64,000 nt of DNA from Ulva prolifera (lineage: Eukaryota; Chlorophyta; Ulvophyceae; Ulvales; Ulvaceae): positions 2,421,101 through 2,485,100 of the forward strand of contig CM041199.1 in the NCBI GenBank assembly GCA_023078555.1. Reading direction: 5' to 3'. Shown piece after piece: positions 44,200 to 54,463 of the stretch. The number at the start of each line of letters is the position of its first letter. Positions within the stretch are counted from its first letter, which is position 1. The notes beneath the pieces are model-generated. The model made no database searches. It saw only the letters and a program-made list of their open reading frames with translations, and was not told the DNA's origin. The translations under genes and the position numbers were made by a program.

Positions 44200-44500
44200 T
44201 ACGCTCTGACCAGCTGGTGCCGCACGTGGCCCGGCGACCTTCTCCGCATCAGTCCCCACATCCAAGCTCAGGCGCTGAAGCGCATGCATGCAGTGCGCGG
44301 CAACACCATCCCCGGCCGCTGCAGAGCATCTGACAGGATGGCACGGTGTTTGTAGCGGCTTCGGCAGGCTAAGGCAAGCAGTCGCAGATTGAGTCCGTGA
44401 GTGTGGCGGGGTCGGCGGCGCGGAGGGCAAAGGTCAGGTGGGAATCCGGGAGGAGGTCAACCGCAGCGAGCAGGCGGCGCGCTAGGACCTGAACGGTGTG
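44200..44500 (-). pseudogene. Collapsed LRR-family exon 3 remnant
   Basis: Minus strand: from about 44500, RRLLAAVDLLPDSHLTFALR, AADPATLTDS (matching RRLHAVLALLPEPLRPLVLRAADP near the exon 3 start). Within about 130 bases it jumps to HCMHALQRLSLDVGTDAEKV and AGPRAAPAG (the exon 3 end). More than 1.4 kb of LRR coding sequence has been deleted, joining head to tail. Confidence 0.6.
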
Positions 44501-44504
44501 GGCG

Positions 44505-45534
44505 GTGTGGGTTTAATCAGCGGTTGCGGCAAGCGCTATGCGGCAGCGCAACGTGTATCACATGCGGCAGCCTGGCAGCACGCACCGCGTGGAGGTGCTT
44601 GAAGCCGAGGCTCTTCGGTTCTGCCTCCACAGCCTGGAGGCATGTCAGCTCCACACGTCCGCAGCAAGCCTACTAAAGGTAACACACGTTTGCACGGGAA
44701 CCTTCCGAGGGGTGCGGGTACCTTTGCTGCATGATGCGGCTGTTCAGCTTCCGTGCACACATGCCACAGCCATTCATCCTCAGACATGCATGAAACAAGA
44801 CCAACACATTACGGCACACACGGTGGGTGGTGGCACGGTGTACATGCCTGGGGCTGGCAGCCACGTAGCAGCGCGGGTGCTGTTGCACAAAATACTGCGT
44901 TAAGAGTGCGAACACGTGGCTTGTGGTACAAGGTCGAAGCCAGAGAGGCAAGTAGAACCGCATGAAACATAGAGGGGCGGCACACTCGGTCGTGGCATCT
45001 CACACACGCACCATCATCAACACAGACCAACTTCTGGACCCAGACGTGCTCTGGACCTGCGCGCTGCGTTTGCGGTGCTGCCCGCCTTGCTGCCTGAGTC
45101 CATGTGACAATGCACAATAATCGCAAATGATCGGGCTCAGCTGTGTGGGGGTGGCGGCGTACCAGGACGATGCCGGCGGGTGTCGGAATTGTGCGTGGAG
45201 AGCTGTGGAGATATTGCGTGCATGGTGATCTTGTTTGTGCCATGCACTCGGATCCTGCTGTGCTACTTGCAGTGCCTGGCTGTTTCTGTTTGTGTCCGCA
45301 ACACGTTATGACGTCCGTCGCTGCTGTTAGTCATTCTGCAGCAGCCCGCCACCACAGCACGTCCAGCGCCGATCTGAGTGGCCTCTCCATCACCCAGGTG
45401 CAAACAAGCCACTCCACTTCTCAGCAAGTCCCGCATTGCGACAGTCCTCACAGATGTGCACGTATGCGCTATCTCGGAACATGCGCAGACGATGAGTGCC
45501 ACGCCCGCAACACCCCAAAGGTGCAGGCACTAGT
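44505..45534. other. Intergenic with one family-4 retroposon
   Basis: 45050-45111 on the plus strand (TTTGCGGTGCTGCCCGCCTT, GCTGCCTGAGTCCATGTGAC) is a decayed family-4 tail. The rest shows no recognisable gene. Confidence 0.4.
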
Positions 45535-46819
45535 CTATACTTCAATGATATGCAGACTAGCTGGCGCAGCACGCACCGCGGCAGCCTTCCCCGCATCAGT
45601 CTCCACAACCAATCTCAGGCACCGAAGCGCATGCATGCATACGAGGCAGCACCCCCACCAGAGCCTCCGCTCCTTCCTCTCCCACCTGAAATCAAAGCTC
45701 TAGCATAGACAGCATGGACAGCGTGTTGAGCGACCGCTAGCTGCCTTGATCGCGGGCAGCCGCCGCGCCTACACCGCGACGCACTTGTCCCCTTGCTTTT
45801 TTACCCACAGCTCCAGCACGGACAGCATGCACAGCGTGGGAAGAACGTCCTCCATGACTTAAGCGCTGGCCGGTCTGATCATGTTGCGTCTAATGTGAAT
45901 CTCATGCATGCTGTGCATGCATTGCAGCGCGCCTGCGAGACCCGCAGCTCCGTCGTCAGCCAGCACGAGACTGCACAGGCGGAGATGGGTCAGGCGGGTG
46001 AGGGCAGCCAGGCCGCGCTCGAGGAAAACCCCGCTGCCGTGCTCCGGCTCCGGGTGCCAGTCAAATTCGATATTGAAAGCGCAGAGGCGTGTCAAAACGG
46101 CGATGCGGCCGGCCCGTCCACGCTGCACAGCAGCTGCTCCAGGTGCACGCTCGTCAGCACCTGCAGCCGCAACAGAGCCTCCGGCGCGTCCTCCCTGCTG
46201 AGCACCACTGCATCAAGCAGGTGCAACTCACGCAGCTGCGGCAGCATGGCGAGCCGCAGCGCAGCCTCCTGTATCGCTGCGCTGAAGGCTGCCTTCAAGT
46301 TGCGCCACAACAGCGTCAGCGCGTGCAGGCGCAGCACCATGTGGGGGGTGTGGGAGGTGTGGGAGGTGTGCGTGAGGTTCGCTGCTGGCATGCCGTTGCA
46401 CTGCCCTGCCTTCAGCGCCTCCAGGTCTGTGGACTAGGTCTGTGGACAGGGTGGTGATGGCATGCGCAAGGTGCTCCGGCAGCGCCTCCACCTCCTGCAA
46501 GCTCACCAACCTCGTTGCTGCTTACTACAAGCATGAAATACAAGCATACCAGAGCATGTGCAATATGCTGTCTGCGACAACTGGGACTAGCTATAGAGGA
46601 TGGGAGTGTGCGTGGTTGCGGGCGTGTGAGGCACGCCTCCTGGCACAAGGCAGCGTACCTCTCCCGCCGCAGCGCTGTCCTCGTGCTGTGGAGGCGCTGA
46701 GTCCTGGCCTAAGGGTGGCGCTGCCGGCAGCAAGGCCGGGAACAGGGCCTACGCGAGCTCGCATGTTTTGCTGTAGCCTCATCGTCCAGGTACTCCGCTG
46801 CTTGCACGGTTCCCTGCGG

Positions 46820-47575
46820 ACGTGGCTTCTGAGCTACACGAGCAGATCATTCGAATCCTTGGAGCGTGTGGGGTGGAGGCCTGCATGAATGGAGGGTAGA
46901 GGCCAGAGTCAGAGCCACTTTAACATGGCACCGTTTTCTTTGTAGATGCTATGATGAGTAAGGTGCATGAGCACATTAATCCCCCTGAGCATGTGACTCG
47001 GGTTCCCTGGGGTGGTGGCCTTCTGTTGCCTGTTCTCGGGTGCGGCTGGCACATGCTGTGCAAACAGTGTCACACCACCACCATGGCGCCTCCAAAAGAC
47101 GAAAATTGATTCCATGCGGCGAGGTATTGGGGAGGCATGGACGTGATCGCGGTGGTTGGTGTGTTGCAGAGGGAACGAGGCCATGTAGCCAAGACGGTCG
47201 AGCAAAATAGAGTACACTCCGATTCAGCCCCATAGCAACGAACTATGCACATGCAGAGAGCGCAAATTATAGACTGAGTGGCTTAGCGAGAAGCACGACG
47301 GATGTCAAGCAAGGGCAGCTGGACGTGCTAGCGTTGGTATGGCATCTCACACAGCACAGGCGATGATTTACTTTCCTGACCTGACGAACACGATGAAGCA
47401 CGATCTGAGGCTTCTGAAATGCGCACCTACGGGACGCAGCCAGCCCGAATCAAGAGAGTGCGAGGAACCCGAGAGAGAGAGAGAGGCGATGCATGAGGGC
47501 ACGATGTTTATACGCGATGCAGCGATCGCGAGACGACAAGAAACTAGAAAGGCAGGACTGAGCAAGAGGGCAGGA
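46820..47575. other. Region within intron 1 of pseudogene E
   Basis: No gene, tail or repeat recognised. Confidence 0.3.
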
Positions 47576-47579
47576 ATAA

Positions 47580-47760
47580 CTTACAGGATTTTGGTGTTTT
47601 TCTTCTCCCTTTCACTCTTTTGTACACGTAGGAGCTGGAGCTCAGCTGCTGAGGGATCGACTTCGGTTTCAGTGTTTGTTTTTTCCCCGTTCACTCTTTT
47701 GTAAAAGACTTCTCGGTGAGTGCTGCGGACGTATCTCAGGAGATACAATGTTGTGAAAGT
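47580..47760 (-). pseudogene. Extra exon 1 end carrying two in-frame LINE-1 tail insertions
   Basis: Minus strand: YVRSTHREV, then FYKRVNGEKTNTET, then EVDPSAAELQLL, then RVQKSEREKKNTK, then IL. Without the two middle blocks it aligns with YVGNTGQEVEASTGELQQIL of copy D. The blocks at about 47665-47705 and 47591-47625 are LINE-1 tails (plus strand TTCACTCTTTTGTA at each). A single open frame (47581-47799) reads through both. The upstream POZ part is missing, so I regard it as a remnant. Confidence 0.55.
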
Positions 47761-48274
47761 GCCTCGTAGCGCCCAAGGCATGTGCACATGTGGATGCACG
47801 CACGGGGTGACACGTGGCAGTCACCAGCCCGCGAATGAGAAGACACATCCCAGCTCTCTGTATAGGTCGAACAAGGTCATGGCTCAAGTATCTGACTCAG
47901 ATCCTGACCATGCAGGTGTGATCCCAGATCTCAGGCGTCATGTGCTAAGTACTCCGCACACATACTTAACATTTCGCCCAATTTAACTTACGGTATGACG
48001 CTTCCACTCGCGCTTGCATTTGAACATACAAGCACCGCTGGGCAAGTTGGCTTTGAGTGAACTGGATCGGGACGCGGGACCCTTGCAAGCCACTGTGAAA
48101 AGCTATCAGAAGGATGGTGCTTCGCGCAATCTCGTGGGTCTCCAGGCAGAACCCGCCACCGTCGACGGCGCTGAAGCCTGTTAACGTTCGGAGCAAGCAC
48201 CCATCTGCTCCAGCACGTGCACCACCCAATACTAATGCGCATCTGGCATCACTATCTGACAGCTCTGGAAGCAA

Positions 48275-48840
48275 GCGACTTTATACTGTAGCCACATGGA
48301 TATGGCATTGGTGAGTGCATTCACGTAGAAGTTACCTATCGCTCTTCGCTACGACGTGCCGTGAACTTTGAAACCTCTTCCGGACGGACAGGTCTCACAC
48401 ACTCCAGACACTTAAGGTGTGCAAGGGCACGCCGACTGATCGCGAAGAGCGGCGTACGAATTTGCAGTGGCCAAAGGTGCTGACCAAGCTGACTGAGTCT
48501 ATGCATTACTTATTACTGGTATTGCTGGCAAGATGGAGTCGGCTGCCATACACAATCATGCAGGGTTTGAGCAGCAAAACATGACCAAAGAAGACGCATC
48601 TCAGCTGGAGCTCAGACGGTGTGGTCAATGCCCAGCTGATGCAGTGACACCGGGGAGTGGCATTGAACATGCGTGCCAGTGGGCTATGCATTTGATTGCT
48701 GATGTCTCGTGAGGACTTCCATCTGTACAGATCCATCAGCCCCGTCTCCACACCGCCCCGAGGGACGCACCTAGCCCCTTATACTCATACCCGCACACCA
48801 AGCCAGGTTGTGTGGCTATGGCCAACACAGGTGCTGAAGA
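48275..48840. other. 5' flank of pseudogene E
   Basis: No gene recognised. Confidence 0.3.
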
Positions 48841-48842
48841 TG

Positions 48843-48948
48843 CGTGGGTGTGTTGATGTGTGCTGCGTGTGGCTGGTTGCGTGGTGTGCGGTTCCTCTGG
48901 TTGCTGCTCGCGGTGCTACCTGCCTTGCTTGCTCTGTCCTTGTAACGC
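48843..48948 (+). mobile_element. Family-4 retroposon
   Basis: Plus strand GTGCGGTTCCTCTGGTTGCT, GCTCGCGGTGCTACCTGCCT, TGCTTGCTCTGTCCTTGTAA. It is nearly collinear with the 712-829 copy in reverse, giving two copies that define a ~110-bp family. Confidence 0.65.
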
Positions 48949-48984
48949 AGCAGCCCAGCTGCATCAAGAGATGACTGTATGTTT

Positions 48985-49400
48985 TCACAAAGGACAGAGG
49001 CCGGGCAGCAAGCCGGGTATCGAGCCGTTTCTCGAAGGACTTCCGCAAATCCACACACTCATTCACCAGTTCCGTGTAGACTGTATGTAGTTACAACGGA
49101 GAGAGGCCGGGCAACGGGCCGTTCCCAGGAATCCATCCGCAAATCCACTCACGCAGTCACGGCACTAGGCCGGGTACGATCACATACCACAGCCCGGCCG
49201 GTGATGCCAGCCTGTCCCCAGACTGTATGTAGTTACAAAGGACAGAGGCCGGGCAGCGAGCCGTTGCCAGCCGTTGCCAGGAATGCACACGCAAATCCAC
49301 TCACGCAGTCACGGCACTAGGCCGGGCACGAGCACGTACCACAGCTCGGCCGGTCCCCAGACTGTATGTATGTGTGATTACATAGCCGTGTCCGTTTGGG
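48985..49400 (-). mobile_element. Head-to-tail string of LINE family 2/3 tails
   Basis: Three family-2 3' ends follow one another on the minus strand: 48985-49080, 49081-49220 and 49221-49358. Each ends GGCCTCTGTCCTTTGTAAC or close to it, then TACATACA. A family-3 end (GGACACGGCTATGTAATCAC, ACATACATACAG) at 49359-49400 completes the string. The second and third copies also retain part of the ORF end found at 26280-26330. TCCCCAGACTGTATGTA recurs at 49213 and 49353 at the junctions. Successive insertion into the previous element's CATA-type tail explains the string best. Confidence 0.65.
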
Positions 49401-49465
49401 TACGTACTGTGTGCGCACCCTGGGCTGTGCGCACCTGTAGCCATTGGCCCCCCTGGCGGGTGGCT

Positions 49466-49530
49466 ATTTCACAAGGACTACGCCGGAGTGCTCGGCAGCA
49501 CCGCCACGGCAACGAGAGAGCACATCAAAG
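49466..49530 (-). mobile_element. Family-4 retroposon tail fragment
   Basis: Minus strand GCCGTGGCGGTGCTGCCGAG, CACTCCGGCGTAGTCCTTGT: a diverged family-4 3' end. Confidence 0.45.
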
Positions 49531-50452
49531 GCCACATGTATGCACGTCAGGAGACTATCACCCACGCCGAAGCTTGCCTAGGCCAAAGCAGCGCCGTCGC
49601 CGTTGCCGGCGTGGCTCAGCTTCCGCTGCCGATGGTCGCGCAGGTGTGCTTGTATGTTTCAGCGGGCTAATGCAAGCTCAGAACAGCGTATCTGATGCAC
49701 AGGAGTCCTGACTTTGCTGTCCAGGCAGCACATCATGCATCACACACGGCGCTGGCTGCAACGCCACCTCAGCCCGCATCCCCATGGAACGCTGACGTAA
49801 ATCATGCTTGCGCATGCATGCCACTGACACAGACCATGGTCTGTGTCAGTGGCAGATTGTCGGCCAACGCCGCCGGCTGCGGCAATCCTAGTCGGATTGT
49901 TTGCCAAGCACGCGTCGCACGCTCAGCGCACTCGGAATCAACCATCAATCGTCGAAGCTGGCCTGAACCTGGTTCTCAAGCCACCGCCACACACCACACT
50001 CTGCTCGCTCCCCAACACGTCTCTGCTCAGCCCTGTCGATCGCGAATAGCAAGCAGGCAAACCAACTTTGCGCCCAGAGAACGGTCGCCCGTCAACAGCA
50101 CACGACCCCATGCATGAGCCCAGGCCGTGTATATTCCACATGCATGCAAGGGCGCAGGCGTGACACCAAGCGCACAGTGGGGCTGCGACGGGGCACCTGC
50201 AGACATCAGCACGGATGCACCTTTCGCACGTGGCCACATGCATGTGCTGCATGGACGACGACATCGCCGGAAGCGCCGTTGGCGCACTCAAACTCACACC
50301 ACGCTAACGTGTGTGCGCTCCGCAGCCGCTCCGTACTGATGCTCCACAGCACGTTACACACCGGACTCAGGAGCGCCCAATGCTCTCAAACCCCTCCACC
50401 TGTGCACCAGATGCTGGGCCCCCGACGGCCTGTGCGTGCCACGTCCGCACTA
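49531..50452. other. 3' flank of LRR gene G
   Basis: No gene. CATGCCACTGACACAGACCA and TGGTCTGTGTCAGTGGCAG (about 49817-49857) form a near-perfect ~19-bp hairpin. 50110-50270 matches 36960-37150. Confidence 0.45.
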
Positions 50453-53400
50453 CTAGTACCCAAATCTGCAGCGGACAAATGAACAGGTCATGATCTGCAA
50501 ACCAACTGGCGCAGCACGCAGCATGGCTGCCTCTCCCGCAACAGTCTCCACCCTCAACCTCAGCTGCCGCAGCGCGCGCATGCGCGGCAACACCCCCGCC
50601 AGCGCCTCTGCGCCCTCATCCCCTACCATATTCTGAAGCTCCAACACAGACAGCATGCACAGCGCAGGAAGCGCCTCTGCCAGCGCCGTCACGTACTCAC
50701 CCCCACACTCGGAGATGCACAGCCACAGCAGCGACAGCATATGAAGCGAGGGCAGCACGTCCACCAGCACCCGGACGCCGGCCGGCCCCAGCGTGTAGCG
50801 TGTCAGGTATAGCTCGTGCATGCGAGGCATGCACTGCAGCGCGCGAGCGAGACGCGCAGCTCCGTCTGGACACAGGGCGAAGTCGCACAGGCGGAGACGG
50901 GTGAGGCGGGTGAGGGAGGTCAGGCTGCGCACGAGGGCAGCCCCGCTGCCGGTCTCGGGCTTCTTGTTGTAGTCAAGTTCGATGTCCAAAGCGCAGAGGC
51001 ACGTTAGCAGGGCGATTCGGGCGGCCAGCGCGGCGGCTCCGACCGCTTTGCAGTGCAGGTACTGTAGGTGTAGGCTCGTCAGCGTCCGCAACTGCCCGAG
51101 CGCAAGCGGCGCGTCCGCGCTACTCCGCACACACGCCCGTGTCAGGCACAGGTCGCGGAGCTGCGGCAGCGCGGCAAGCCGCGGCGCGAGCTTCGGTATC
51201 GCGGCATCATAGCCCCCCCCGCGCCATGACAGCGTCAACGCATGCAGCCGCGGCGACTGCGCAAGGAACCGGCGCAGCGCCTCATTCGCCTGTTGCGTGC
51301 CGTTGCAGTTCCCGAGCGTCAGCACCTCCAGGTCCTGATTGCCCAGCAGCGCTAGCAGCAGCTGCTCCTCTACTTCGGGCCTCGGGTGCAGCCACATCAT
51401 CTTCAATTGCTTCAGACCCATCAGACGGCTGAGAAACCCAGCACTGATGGCTTTGCAGTAAGTATATGACAGATCAAGCTCCTGCAGCTCGTGCAGCACG
51501 CGAGCTCCGCTGTCGCAGCCGCTGAACAGGTCGAACATGCGGTCGAGCTCACACCTCGATAGATCCAGGCTCTGCAGCGGTAGCGCCGCGACCGCCGGGG
51601 CCAGCGCCTGCCAGTCGCCCCTGAGGGAGTTCTCCGCAAGCGAGAGCCGCGTCAGCGCCCGCAGCGGGCGCAGCGCAGTGGCCAGGGCCTCGTGGTGCTG
51701 TGGACCGTACGCCCAGAGCATGCCGCCACTGAGGTCCAGCGTGCACAGCATGCGCAGCGCGGGCAGGCTCTGCGGGAGCCCCTGCCCGACCGCCCCGGCG
51801 CCGGAGCCGCTGACCTCCAGGTGCGTCAGGCGCGTCAGGCCAGGGAGGGCCGCCGCGACAGAGGGAACACCCATGCATGACGTCCGGTAGTCGGCATCCG
51901 CCCCCTCGTAGCAGCGGTAAATGATGCGGAGCTTCAGCAGCTGCAGGCCTGAAAACTGCGGCAGCAAGGCGGCAACAGCTTCCAGCGCCGCGGTGGCCTC
52001 CAGCGCTGCGGCGGTTTTCTCCACTGTCCCATCCAGGGACTGCCTGGTCCCCACGTTCAGGCCCAGATTCAGCGCTGTGAGGTGTGTGCTGAAGTTGGCG
52101 GCGGCACAGCGTAGCAAGGGCGCCGCGGCGGCGGCGTCCATGTTGTGGAGCGTGAGGGAGCGGCTGGAGTCGATGGCGGGGTCGGCGGCTCGGAGGGCGA
52201 GGGGCTGCAGGGCCTCTGCGAGGAAGACCACCACATCGCGCCGGCGGCACGAGCGGTCGTCCCCGTGATAGTCAACTCTCGTGGTAGTCAACTCTCGTGA
52301 ACGTGCTTTAGGTGGCACGGTGGCGAGCGCGGCGCGCAGAACTGTGATAGCAAGGTGCTCCGGTAGTGCCTCAAGCACCTGCAGGCACGCCATGCTTGAC
52401 CTCATTCTCGAGTGGGACACCTCTACACTGCAGAATTCGGCATTCTGTAGTTCCCTGAGGGCACGCCTGGCATGCATGAGTATGCAGAAACGTCCTGCCT
52501 GCGCCGTCTGGCACTACAGCATAGTCGTGCTCGCGGTCGCACAGCAATGCTTCAGCACATACGCAGGTGTGGCCGCATAAACAGAGCGGGCACAGGGGTC
52601 AGTTTGGATTGTGAAGCTGGCCGTTGGCGAACAGGCAGCATACCCCTGTGGCAACAGCAGCGCTGGGCATGTGGTAGACCTTCCACGGCTTGTCGAAGCC
52701 TGGGGGTGGGGGGTGCATCAGATATTTCGGGAAAAGCTCCCGCGCAAGGTGCCTGCTTGCCCGCGCGATTGTCGCCTCGTCGTCCAGGTACTCTGCTGCC
52801 TGCACACTGTGCAATGCACAGACCCTTCATGCGGGTATGTAATGTGAACTGCACGAGCAGCAACTCCTCTGGCTGTGTGGGGTGGTGGCCTGAGTTGAGT
52901 TCAGTGAGCAAGCAGCTCAAGGTCACACCAAGACACCCCCGCACGCAGCACACACAGAACCGCCGTGCGGACAGTGTCAAGACCCCACCATGGCGCCGCG
53001 CCAAAAAAGAGTACCTATTTCATGCAGCGAGCTGGTCAGGAGGCATTGACGTAATGGCGCATGTTGTTGTGCAGCAGTGAGAGGATCCAGTCGTAGAGAG
53101 AAGTCCCAGGTCCCAGGTGGTCACAAGATGTTCGAGAACAGCAGGATACAGTCCCGTCCAGCACTAGAGCAGCTACACATCCGCAACTCGAGTCGCCGAT
53201 GTAGAGTGTGCAGCGAATGGACTGAGATGCACATTGGAGGGCAGGCAACGCCATCTAGACGTGCGTGTGTATTCTTGGTATCGCATCTCATATGACATGC
53301 GCGATATGATCATGCACAATATGATGCGTTACTGAGCTCACTAATCCGGCACAACGCGGTATGAAGCATCTGGTCGCCTCCAGCTCAACAGGACGCAGTC

Positions 53401-53804
53401 ATCCCGGATGAAGAGAGTGAAAGAGCTGCAGGCGATGCGGCATATGAGTCCCGATGATGCAGCGATCGCTAGGTGCAAAAGGTGCATTGTACAGGGCACA
53501 GCAAGAGGGAAGGGCGTACTTGTAGGATCTGCTGCAGCTCAGCTGTCGAAGCATCAACTTCTTGTCCTGTGTTGCGGACGTACGCGCGCCACTGCGCGAG
53601 CTGGCTGTGCGTGAGCCTGATTGGCACGTGAGACCCTTCCTCGGCACTCTCGACAGCTGTCAGAAGGATCCTGCTTCGTTCAATCTCGTGGGCCTCGAGG
53701 CCGAAACTGTCATCGTCGACGACGCTGAAGCCTGCTGCCGTTCGGAGCAGGCACCCACCTGCTTCAGCCCCACCCAACGCGCTTCCGGCATCACCATCCG
53801 CCAT
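50453..53804 (-). CDS. SKP1-like POZ / F-box-like / LRR fusion protein, array copy G
   Basis: Exon 1 (53520-53804, GTACGC donor): MADGDAGSALGGAEAGGCLL, RTAAGFSVVDDDSFGLEAHE, VPIRLTHSQLAQWRAYV, TAELQQILQ. I prefer the 53804 start over 53837 because it gives the 95-codon exon seen in A and D. Exon 2 (52644-52799): AAEYLDDEATIARASRHLAR, ELFPKYLM. Exon 3 (50453-52378): VLEALPEHLAITVLRAALAT, LTHLEVSGSGAGAVG, LQSLDLSRCEL, LQELDLSYTYCKA, LEVLTLGNCNG, MHELYLTRYTLGPAG, LSVLELQNMVGDEG, with a longer C-terminus (LQIMTCSFVRCRFGY). About 788 residues, no stops, the longest member. Exon 1 and flanks are a duplicate of D. Confidence 0.77.
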
Positions 53805-54250
53805 TTGTGTTGACTTGGAAGCAGGTTTGTGCGACAACGAAGCTACTGGGCAATGGTGTGTCCTTGCAAGACTGTCCGAGACAGCTAGTGCCCTCAGCTA
53901 CGACGTGCGTTGTAAGATGTTAAGATTGTCGCAAGCTTTGTACAATGAAATTGTCGGGATGGCGTGCTAAGCGGAGTCTACGCGAGTCGACACAATCTGC
54001 GGTATCTGGAGGGGTTGACAAACCTTGCAGGTAGTTTCTTTCCCGGCGCGCTATGAGGGCTATCACACGCGCGACTACAGCTCAACTGTCAAAGGAACAG
54101 GTGCCAACCTTCCGCGTACACACGTTTTACATGCGACGTGCGTGCGTTCGCAAGTGACGTGCGTGCGTTCGCAAGTAGCGCATCTGAGATGCATCAGAAG
54201 CGTCCGGGTAGAAGCGTCCCAGCTGCGGCGAGTGACAGGCAAGGATGACA
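53095..54250. repeat. Segmental duplication, G copy (partner 42870-44000)
   Basis: Partner of the D block. The homologous DNA runs on left past 53110 (GGTCCCAGGTGGTCACAAG against GGCCCCGGTGGTTACA) into the position where D has its DNA transposon, so this is the candidate empty site. Confidence 0.65.
54135..54176. repeat. Two 21-bp tandem repeats upstream of gene G
   Basis: GACGTGCGTGCGTTCGCAAG plus T occurs twice in tandem. The duplicated D locus (about 43886) has a single related unit, so this doubled after the D/G duplication. Confidence 0.8.
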
Positions 54251-54463
54251 CATTGCACATGCATCGGGTACCTACTGCGAAGCACTGATCCCCACCGACC
54301 ATGCCCGTGACTCACGGGCCGTGAGACTGTTTGATGCACATCACAGGACTTGCGGCATCTTCTGTAGCCCTGCATCGCAGCACTCCGGTTCTAACACTGG
54401 CTGCGTTGCCCTCAGCAGATTGAACATAGTGTCATGACGCCGACTTGAGCCAATTGTGCCGAC

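Larger units (their letters stand above)
45535..48274 (-). pseudogene. SKP1-LRR family pseudogene, array copy E
   Basis: The exon 1 region (47966-48274) reads DGCLLRTLTGFSAVDGGGFC, LETHEIARSTILLIAF and VPIQFTQSQLAQRCLYV, but lacks the ELQQIL end. Exon 2 (about 46745-46803) starts AAEYLDDEATAKHASS then degenerates. Exon 3 starts EVEALPEHLAHAITTL (46500), loses most of its N-terminal LRRs, resumes at ALTLLWRNLKAAF (about 46320), LRELHLLDAVVLSREDAPEA, LTHLRLCSLVLADDGAAGLA, MHEIHIRRNMIRP (45900), and after a further break ends VRAAPASLHIIEV-stop at 45535. A G-rich tandem stretch (TGGGAGGTG, 46339-46368) sits at the deletion. Several breaks make function unlikely. Confidence 0.68.
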
